Assembly: GCF_014639235.1 (NCBI RefSeq) | Contig: NZ_BMFU01000001.1 | Span: 806,001 to 870,000, forward strand | Reading direction: 5' to 3' | From: Paenibacillus silvae | GTDB lineage: Bacteria; Bacillota; Bacilli; Paenibacillales; Paenibacillaceae | Length of the DNA stretch: 64,000 bases | Shown: positions 59,920 through 64,000 of the stretch, one piece after another | Layout: each line of letters starts with the position of its first letter | Numbering within the stretch: the first letter of the stretch is position 1 | The notes under the pieces: generated by a model | What the model was told of the DNA's origin: nothing | Databases searched by the model: none | What the model saw: the letters and a program-made list of their open reading frames with translations, nothing else | Program-made: the position numbers and the translations under genes

Positions 59920-61073
59920 ACTGCGCCACCACGTTTGTAATAGGCCTTCAGTCCGTAGTGTGAGATCATCTCCTGCTGCATCTGAGAGGAGCCTTCAATA
60001 ATCTCCAGTATTTTGGCCTCCTTATACAATCTGGACACCGCATAATCACTGCTAATTCCATTCGCTCCATGAACCTGAAGCGCATCATTTGCTACTTCAA
60101 CGGCTACTTTAGAGGTGAAATATTTGGCGATCGTTGTTTCCATAATAGCTTGCGGGTCCTTCGCTTCCCTGAGCTCCGCAGCCCGCAGACATAGTGCTCT
60201 GGCTGCATGCACTTTCGTAACCGCATCACCGATCATGCCGCGAATCAGCTGGAAATGACTCAGCTTCTGATCAAACTGCTTCCGCTTCCGTGAATAGGTC
60301 ACCATCGCATCAAGAGCCTCCTGCGCTATAGCCAATCCTGCCCAGGCAATGCTGTATCTACCCTGATCCAGCGCACCGCTTACGATGTATTCGAAGCCTT
60401 CATGAACGCGCCCGATCAGATGGCTTTTCGGCACACGAACCTCATGAAGGTCAATTTCAGCGAGTCCCGTCTCGCCGCCAACCATGACGCCTTCAATGGC
60501 CTCAGTCTGAACCCCCTCAAACTGGCGCTCAACCCAGAAGGCTGTACTACGCCCTTCCTGAGAGGCAATAATGATGAAGACATCTGCCACATGCCCGAAT
60601 GTAATCCACTTTTTCTTTCCATTCAGCACGTAACTATCTGCTTCTTCTCGCCATGTGGTCTTCACACTTTTGGCATCTGACCCGACTTCTGGCTCTGTCA
60701 GACCAAAGGCGCCGATCCATTCTCCACTGACCAGCTTGGGCAGCCAGGCCGATTTTTGTTCAGGCGATCCAAACCGCACGAGCGTCTCACTTACCAGCGA
60801 AGTATGGACCGTCAGCAAACTGCGAACAGCAGGAAGTGCCTTACCGAACACTTCCGTCAACATTCCGTAGGCTTTGGCACCAAGCCCCAAGCCGCCATAT
60901 TCACGCGGGATGGGAGCAGCCAAGTAGCCCTTTTCAGCCATAGCCGTGATGAGTGAACGGGGAATGGATTGCTGCTCCTGAATCTGCCGGACATATGGCC
61001 TGATCTCTTGTGCAGCGAACAGCTCGGCTTCATGAATAATCTCTTGCTCCTGCGTCACATCCAGCTCGATCAT
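59916..61073 (-). CDS. Acyl-CoA dehydrogenase family protein (FkbI/ZmaE-like)
   Basis: A 385-residue FAD enzyme with FGLTEPEVGSDAKSV (flavin/substrate region), GKKKWITFGHVADVF, and the C-terminal AKILEIIEGSSQMQ with the catalytic glutamate. In FK520 and zwittermicin clusters the homologue oxidises hydroxyacyl-ACP on the way to hydroxymalonyl-ACP. ATGA overlaps on both sides. Ordinary fatty-acid beta-oxidation is unlikely given the location. Confidence 0.93.
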   Translation of the reverse strand: MIELDVTQEQEIIHEAELFAAQEIRPYVRQIQEQQSIPRSLITAMAEKGYLAAPIPREYGGLGLGAKAYGMLTEVFGKALPAVRSLLTVHTSLVSETLVRFGSPEQKSAWLPKLVSGEWIGAFGLTEPEVGSDAKSVKTTWREEADSYVLNGKKKWITFGHVADVFIIIASQEGRSTAFWVERQFEGVQTEAIEGVMVGGETGLAEIDLHEVRVPKSHLIGRVHEGFEYIVSGALDQGRYSIAWAGLAIAQEALDAMVTYSRKRKQFDQKLSHFQLIRGMIGDAVTKVHAARALCLRAAELREAKDPQAIMETTIAKYFTSKVAVEVANDALQVHGANGISSDYAVSRLYKEAKILEIIEGSSQMQQEMISHYGLKAYYKRGGAV

Positions 61074-61327
61074 TCAACGGCCTCCCCTTGAAGCAGTGAT
61101 TCATGGAGATAAGAGGCAAACTCGGTAATCGTTTTGTACTCAAACAAGGCAACAGGACTGATATCCACCTGCAGATGTTTGCGTGTACGATTGATGATTT
61201 TGAGTGCCTGAACCGAAGAAATCCCGATTTTCAGAAAATTCGTTTCTTCATCAATATCCTCCGGCTCCTGGTTTAACGCAGCTGCAATTTGGCTTTTCAT
61301 AAACCCTTCAATCTCTTCTCTTGTCAT
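61070..61327 (-). CDS. Discrete acyl carrier protein
   Basis: An 85-residue carrier protein with S38 in LKIGISSVQALKI; the usual D-S-L pattern reads S-S-V. Overlaps the synthase gene and the acyl-CoA dehydrogenase gene by 4 bases. It could be the acceptor ACP for the ketosynthase, which lacks its own C-terminal ACP, or a second extender carrier. Confidence 0.9.
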   Translation of the reverse strand: MTREEIEGFMKSQIAAALNQEPEDIDEETNFLKIGISSVQALKIINRTRKHLQVDISPVALFEYKTITEFASYLHESLLQGEAVE

Positions 61328-64000
61328 ATCAAGACCTCCGTTCCCTGATTCACATCAACCCAGTGTATGTGCGGCTCGAAAGGATGCGCTGGCAGATGAA
61401 TCATCTGACCAGATCCATCCGGGTGCAGCTGTTCCCAATCCAGAGAAGCTCCGTGTACGTAGAGCTGTGCCAGCAGCAATGCAAGTTGTTGTTCCATAAC
61501 AAGCGGTGTACCCGCAGACAGGTAAATCATCTTTTCCTTGCCCGTGCTTCCCGCTGGTATGAAGCCTTCATCGGTAGCCAGCATTATAACGAGGTCTGAA
61601 CTTGGCATCGGGCTGGACATGTCTTGAACGCCCCCCGAAAGCATTTTGCGTACCAATGTTGATCGCTTGTCCGACTTCGCCGTGGAGTCAGCAGCTTGTT
61701 GCCGTTTGAACTGTGCCAGCAACTGTTCTTCACCTTCAACACCTCGAATGTCCTGAATGGAAGGTACAAGACGTACGAGTGTTTCCAGCAAACTCATCCA
61801 TTCCCGTTGCTCCGCGGGCTGAAGCTGATTCCCGCCTACAACGATATTGATACGTGCGGCACGGGTTTTGGCTTTAAAGCCCGACTGCATGCTGCTCATG
61901 TTCCATTCCCCGTTGCTGCTTACGGTTATGGCGGCCCGGTAACGGTAATGTTTTCTATACCGGTTCCTTGTAAAACAAAGGTCTGCCGTACGCAGGTCCG
62001 TATGCTGCTGCATATGCTGTCTGGTGTTATGAATGAGCTTATGCAATGCCTGTTCTGTCTTTGCAGAGAAGGTTAGCAGATGCTCCCGTGCCGAATCATT
62101 CTCCCGAAGCGCCGGCGTCTTCCATTCCTCCACCACAATATGGGCATTGGTACCGCCAAGGCCGAACGAACTGATCCCCGCTTTACGCGTTTTTCCTTCA
62201 GGCACCTCCCACTTCCTGTGCTCATTAACGATATAGAAGGGAGACTGCTCCAGACGAAGCGCTGGATTAGGATGATCCATATGTAGACTCGGAACAAGTT
62301 CCTTGTGCTGCATACTAAGCAATACCTTCGCCAGGCTCGCTCCACTGGAGGCTGCAAATAGATGTCCGATATTGGTTTTGACTGAGCCAAGACCAATGGA
62401 GGTATCATTACCGTATCCCTTTTCCTGAAACAAGCGGAGTAGCGCATTCACCTCGATGGGATCTCCGATTCTGGTTCCTGATCCATGTGCTTCTATATAA
62501 GAAATCTCCTGCGGATTCAGGTTGGCATCGCGGTATGCTGCACGCAGCACTTCATATTGTCCCTGTGGATTCGGCGCCATAATTCCCAATGAATATCCGT
62601 CGTTATTCACGGCTGCCCCTCGAATCACACCATAGATGTGTTTATTAGCTCGAACTGCCTCTGTCAGCGGCTCCAGGTATACAACGACTGCACCCTCACC
62701 GATGACCGAACCGTCGGCCTCCTGGTCAAACACCTTCGTATGCTGTGTAGAAGAACAGATTCCTGCATTACGCGACAGCTGATGTACATAAGGTGTAGCG
62801 AGAATGCTTGCTCCGCCTACCACTGCACCAGAGATGCGTTTGTCCTGAATGGCTGCAATTGCCTGCGTCAACGCCACCAGAAATGAAGAACAGGCCGTAT
62901 CAATCGCCAGTGCAGGACCAGTGAAGTTATATAAATGTGAAATAGAAGCAGCAGCGATATTAGACATGTTGCCAACCATCGCATGAGAGTGAACCTCGAA
63001 CCCTTCACTGCGATTCATATAATCTACAACCAGATCAAAGTACGAGCTCGGGTTCATGCCCACATAAACGCCAACATCACGCTTATGCTCCTGATCCAGA
63101 ATCATGCCTGCATCCTCAAGCGCTTCGTAAGCAACCTCAAGCAGCTTGCGATGCTGTGGGTCCATAAATGCTGCTTGTTCTGCTGGAATCTCAAAGAACT
63201 CGTGATCAAAGGTGTCCGGATGTTTTAATTCACCGATCCAGTCATCCCAATCCGGACGCCTGGAGCGTGCGGCGCGTTCCAGACTGACCCGATCCACGCT
63301 GTCCAGGCCTTCAACGAGATTGCTCCAGAATTGCTCTTGTGTATCTGAATCAGGCAACCTTAATGACAATCCCGTTATTGCAATAGCCCGGTGCACATTC
63401 AACTGATTATCTGCATGCAGTGTCTTTTCGAGCGGCTTGTGATCTTCAGGAAGCTCCTGAAGATACTCCACCATTTCCTGTACCGTTCTGCCAAAAACGA
63501 GGACTTCTTGTCCCAATTCACGGCCCATATGCGTAGACAATTTGTCTAGTAATTGATAGGCAACAATCGAGTTCCCTCCCAGAGCAAGAAACGGGGTATC
63601 CATTGCAACCTTCTCGATTGGCAATTGCAGGACTTCTGCCCAAGCGCTTCGTACCGTTTGCTCCAAAGATACAGAGTGAACAATCTCGGGAGTGGCCTGC
63701 GGTTTGTTTTGCTGAATCATCGCTTCAATCGCTTCAATATCCGGATTAAATGCACCATTCTCATATTCGTTTCTCAGCATAAATCGCTGCACCTTGCCAC
63801 TTGTCGTTTTAGGGATAACCTTAATGGGAAGCACATGTGTGATCTCAATTCCAAGACCAGCTCTCATTCGATTCATCAGGTCCTGGCGTATGTCCAGAAA
63901 CTGCGGAGTGGTCGATTTGTATTTCACAAATACAAGCAGTTCCTCGGTTTGTGTCACGCTGTTAAAATGTCCTACCACCGTCAGATTTCCTCTTGGAATA
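61324..64000 (-). CDS. Acyl-AMP ligase / ACP / ketosynthase protein, start beyond window
   Basis: The frame is open to the right edge, so the N-terminus is missing. In protein order: the end of an adenylate-forming domain of fatty acyl-AMP ligase type (IPKTTSGKVQRF, near 63780), a carrier domain with GGNSIVAYQ (serine at 63568-63570), and a ketosynthase from about 63400 to 62110 with the full triad (DTACSSFLVAL, Cys at 62890-62892; EAHGSGTRIGD; NIGHLFAASS). The last 260 residues look like a relic acyltransferase: the linker start LLTFSAKTEQAL and end HLPAHPFEPHIHW remain, but no GHSxG. It would activate a fatty acid and extend it once, with the acyltransferase supplied separately. Confidence 0.93.
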   Translation of the reverse strand, partial: IPRGNLTVVGHFNSVTQTEELLVFVKYKSTTPQFLDIRQDLMNRMRAGLGIEITHVLPIKVIPKTTSGKVQRFMLRNEYENGAFNPDIEAIEAMIQQNKPQATPEIVHSVSLEQTVRSAWAEVLQLPIEKVAMDTPFLALGGNSIVAYQLLDKLSTHMGRELGQEVLVFGRTVQEMVEYLQELPEDHKPLEKTLHADNQLNVHRAIAITGLSLRLPDSDTQEQFWSNLVEGLDSVDRVSLERAARSRRPDWDDWIGELKHPDTFDHEFFEIPAEQAAFMDPQHRKLLEVAYEALEDAGMILDQEHKRDVGVYVGMNPSSYFDLVVDYMNRSEGFEVHSHAMVGNMSNIAAASISHLYNFTGPALAIDTACSSFLVALTQAIAAIQDKRISGAVVGGASILATPYVHQLSRNAGICSSTQHTKVFDQEADGSVIGEGAVVVYLEPLTEAVRANKHIYGVIRGAAVNNDGYSLGIMAPNPQGQYEVLRAAYRDANLNPQEISYIEAHGSGTRIGDPIEVNALLRLFQEKGYGNDTSIGLGSVKTNIGHLFAASSGASLAKVLLSMQHKELVPSLHMDHPNPALRLEQSPFYIVNEHRKWEVPEGKTRKAGISSFGLGGTNAHIVVEEWKTPALRENDSAREHLLTFSAKTEQALHKLIHNTRQHMQQHTDLRTADLCFTRNRYRKHYRYRAAITVSSNGEWNMSSMQSGFKAKTRAARINIVVGGNQLQPAEQREWMSLLETLVRLVPSIQDIRGVEGEEQLLAQFKRQQAADSTAKSDKRSTLVRKMLSGGVQDMSSPMPSSDLVIMLATDEGFIPAGSTGKEKMIYLSAGTPLVMEQQLALLLAQLYVHGASLDWEQLHPDGSGQMIHLPAHPFEPHIHWVDVNQGTEVLI

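Noticed and set aside
1..64000. CRISPR arrays, insertion sequences, prophage, tRNA or rRNA genes
   Set aside because: Looked for regular spaced repeats, transposase motifs, terminal inverted repeats and tRNA-like cloverleaf sequences by eye; none seen.

Overview
The window reads as a chromosomal segment of a low- to moderate-GC, endospore-forming Firmicute, most likely Paenibacillus or a close relative. The evidence is gene content and order: a sporulation block (spoIIP, gpr, later spoVAC-AD-AE), rpsT and holA, the comEA-comEB-comEC and comER competence region, leuS behind a T-box, and the yqeH-aroE-yhbY-nadD-yqeK-rsfS-yqeM housekeeping operon. Ribosome binding sites are strong AGGAGG types throughout. 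No rRNA, tRNA, insertion sequence or CRISPR array was seen.

Layout. 1-5.3 kb: spoIIP (cut by the window edge) and gpr, then rpsT on the other strand, holA, and an ECF sigma/anti-sigma pair with a matching ECF-type promoter. 5.6-9.7 kb: a small orphan gene, then a receiver-only response regulator followed by a very large membrane hybrid kinase that carries two different histidine-kinase modules. 9.7-12 kb: an unusual cytoplasmic subtilisin-like protein paired with a type II thioesterase. 12.3-17.5 kb: competence genes. 17.5-27.8 kb: leuS with T-box, an APH-fold kinase, and the ribosome/NAD/shikimate operon. 27.9-32.3 kb: a MoxR-DUF58-transglutaminase operon. 32.5-36.9 kb: spoVA genes, an M42 aminopeptidase and several very small proteins. 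36.9-42.4 kb: a DUF457 membrane protein, then nirB-nirD-nirC with an FNR-type site placed exactly for anaerobic activation, then an HD nucleotidase. 42.4-48.4 kb: a YesMN-type two-component system next to a carbohydrate ABC importer with a possible cre site.

48.5-64 kb: accessory region. A tetR-MFS pair has a perfect 15-bp operator-like palindrome. Ahead of it runs one tightly coupled minus-strand operon (many 4-bp ATGA overlaps) that enters the window from the right edge. It encodes an acyl-AMP ligase/ACP/ketosynthase protein, two discrete ACPs, an acyl-CoA dehydrogenase, a discrete malonyl-type acyltransferase, a GSA-type aminotransferase, a 3-hydroxyacyl-CoA dehydrogenase, an FkbH-like protein, a degenerate CPBP-family membrane protein, a thioesterase and an ABC efflux pair.

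Reading these together, the right-hand operon looks like a dismantled version of the iturin/mycosubtilin beta-amino fatty acid module, with acyltransferase and aminotransferase as separate proteins, combined with a hydroxymalonyl-ACP extender pathway of the FK520/zwittermicin type. The predicted building block is an alpha-hydroxy-beta-amino fatty acid (or a lipopeptide carrying one). This is the most interesting system in the window; the rest is largely core genome with some regulatory signals worth checking.
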